Assembly (NCBI GenBank): GCA_031264395.1
Contig: JAISEB010000270.1
Coordinates: 1 to 6,378 of the forward strand
DNA length: 6,378 bases
Source: Treponema sp.
Lineage (GTDB): Bacteria > Spirochaetota > Spirochaetia > Treponematales > Breznakiellaceae
Reading direction: 5' to 3'
A program made the translations under genes and the position numbers. This document shows positions 6,025 through 6,378 of the stretch, one piece after another. The first letter of the stretch is position 1; every line of letters begins with the position of its first letter. The notes under the pieces are model-generated. The model saw nothing but the letters and a program-made list of their open reading frames with translations, was not told where the DNA came from and did not search any database.

Positions 6025-6080
6025 GTATACCGGACGAAAGTATACAGAAAGGGCCGGTAATTGGCAATCACTTGGTATAC
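6025..6080. promoter_or_regulatory. Three GTATAC palindromes around the kinase promoter (operator candidate)
   Basis: GTATAC occurs at 6025-6030, 6040-6045 and 6075-6080. Extended forms are GGTATACC, AGTATACA and GGTATACA. One lies between promoter and start codon, one covers the -10 box, and one is about 7 bp upstream of the -35 box, a layout suited to repression. GTATAC also occurs inside genes at 1289, 3874 and 5539, so the motif alone is not specific. The clustering is the evidence. Confidence 0.35.
6039..6067 (-). promoter_or_regulatory. Sigma-70-type promoter of the kinase gene
   Basis: On the minus strand TTGCCA (6067-6062) and TATACT (6044-6039) are separated by exactly 17 bp. Each hexamer matches the housekeeping consensus at five of six positions. 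Transcription would start near 6032, leaving a leader of only about 9 nt before the ATG at 6023. The promoter lies just downstream of the dioxygenase terminator, making the kinase gene an independent unit. Confidence 0.65.
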
Positions 6081-6082
6081 AC

Positions 6083-6116
6083 AAAAAAGGCTCCAAAACA
6101 AACGTTTCGGAGCCTT
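6083..6116 (-). terminator. Rho-independent terminator after the catechol dioxygenase gene
   Basis: AAGGCTCC (6116-6109) pairs perfectly with GGAGCCTT (6094-6087) on the minus strand. The 14-nt loop can pair further through AAA/TTT. The downstream arm runs directly into a run of six T (6088-6083). The stem starts 28 nt after the dioxygenase stop codon. There is no T-run in the plus direction, so it works for the minus strand only. Confidence 0.88.
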
Positions 6117-6144
6117 GCGCGTACTGCGTAAATCAGCGCTTCTG

Positions 6145-6378
6145 TCAGGTGACAACCTCCAAGAAACTGGGGATCAATTCGCCTGAGAAATAGAACAGGC
6201 CGCGGCCAAGCTGATCGGCGTCCCAAACCCGCTGCGGGCTGTCGGGATACGCGAAGTAACCGCCGCAGTAGGTTTCGATGCGGTTGCCCGAGGGCTCCCA
6301 GAAGTAAATCGTAAGACCGCGGGTAATCGCGTGCCGCGTGGGGCCGATGTCAAGCTTGAGGTGATTGACGGCGATAAG
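6145..6378 (-). CDS. Catechol 2,3-dioxygenase, XylE/DmpB type (C-terminal part, window edge)
   Basis: Last 77 codons and stop (TGA, 6147-6145) of an extradiol ring-cleavage enzyme that uses Fe(II) and O2 to open catechol to 2-hydroxymuconic semialdehyde. The reading frame matches the recalled C-terminus of Pseudomonas XylE closely and without gaps. DIGPTRH, TIYF, PSGNR, a CGG run, YPD and DQLG are shared in order. The conserved active-site residues are present: His at 6331-6333 (XylE His246), Tyr at 6304-6306 (Tyr255) and the iron-ligand Glu at 6274-6276 (Glu265). The other two iron ligands (His153, His214 in XylE) lie outside the window. The family is about 307 residues, so roughly three quarters is missing. 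A strong terminator 28 nt after the stop makes it the last gene of its transcript. Related dioxygenases of the same fold with another catechol-type substrate cannot be excluded. Confidence 0.9.
   Translation of the reverse strand, partial: LIAVNHLKLDIGPTRHAITRGLTIYFWEPSGNRIETYCGGYFAYPDSPQRVWDADQLGRGLFYFSGELIPSFLEVVT

Noticed and set aside
6024..6155. 44-residue N-terminal extension of the kinase frame, starting at the ATG at 6155
   Set aside because: It would begin inside the dioxygenase gene and run through a strong terminator and the kinase promoter. The extra residues look like translated non-coding DNA. The ATG at 6023 gives a normal kinase N-terminus.

Overview
The window holds five protein genes and no RNA genes, insertion sequences or CRISPR arrays. 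Four genes lie on the minus strand and one on the plus strand. Coding density is high and the DNA is moderately GC-rich. The organism is probably an anaerobic or host-associated bacterium, and my best guess is a termite-gut spirochaete of the Treponema primitia type. That guess rests mainly on a catechol 2,3-dioxygenase beside a membrane hybrid histidine kinase, because meta-cleavage genes have been reported (from memory) in T. primitia. It is an inference and needs a database search.

Layout, left to right. Bases 1-1427 (minus) are most of a YkpA/YbiT-type ABC-F ATPase, cut at its C-terminus by the window edge. Bases 1491-3272 (minus) are a DEAD-box RNA helicase with a RhlB-like core and a long basic, low-complexity tail. 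The two genes are 63 bp apart, with a strong hairpin between them, and read in the same direction, so they may form an RNA/ribosome-maintenance operon with a regulated junction. Bases 3273-3372 are a divergent intergenic region with a 13-bp perfect dyad. Bases 3373-4101 (plus) encode an MptpB-type CX5R phosphatase. Bases 4102-4151 are a short convergent spacer with an AT-rich hairpin and a 13-bp tandem duplication. Bases 4152-6023 (minus) encode a hybrid sensor kinase with about six membrane spans. Bases 6024-6144 hold its promoter (TTGCCA-N17-TATACT), three GTATAC palindromes and a textbook intrinsic terminator. That terminator closes the transcript of the gene at 6145-6378 (minus), the last 77 codons of a XylE/DmpB-type catechol 2,3-dioxygenase.

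Functionally, the left half concerns RNA and ribosome handling and the right half signalling. The dioxygenase fragment is the end of a separate transcription unit that spends O2 on aromatic ring cleavage. No previously undescribed multi-gene system is evident. The points most worth a second look are the degenerate second ATP site of the ABC-F protein, the dioxygenase in this context, the possible operator cluster at the kinase promoter, and the hairpin between helicase and ABC-F genes.
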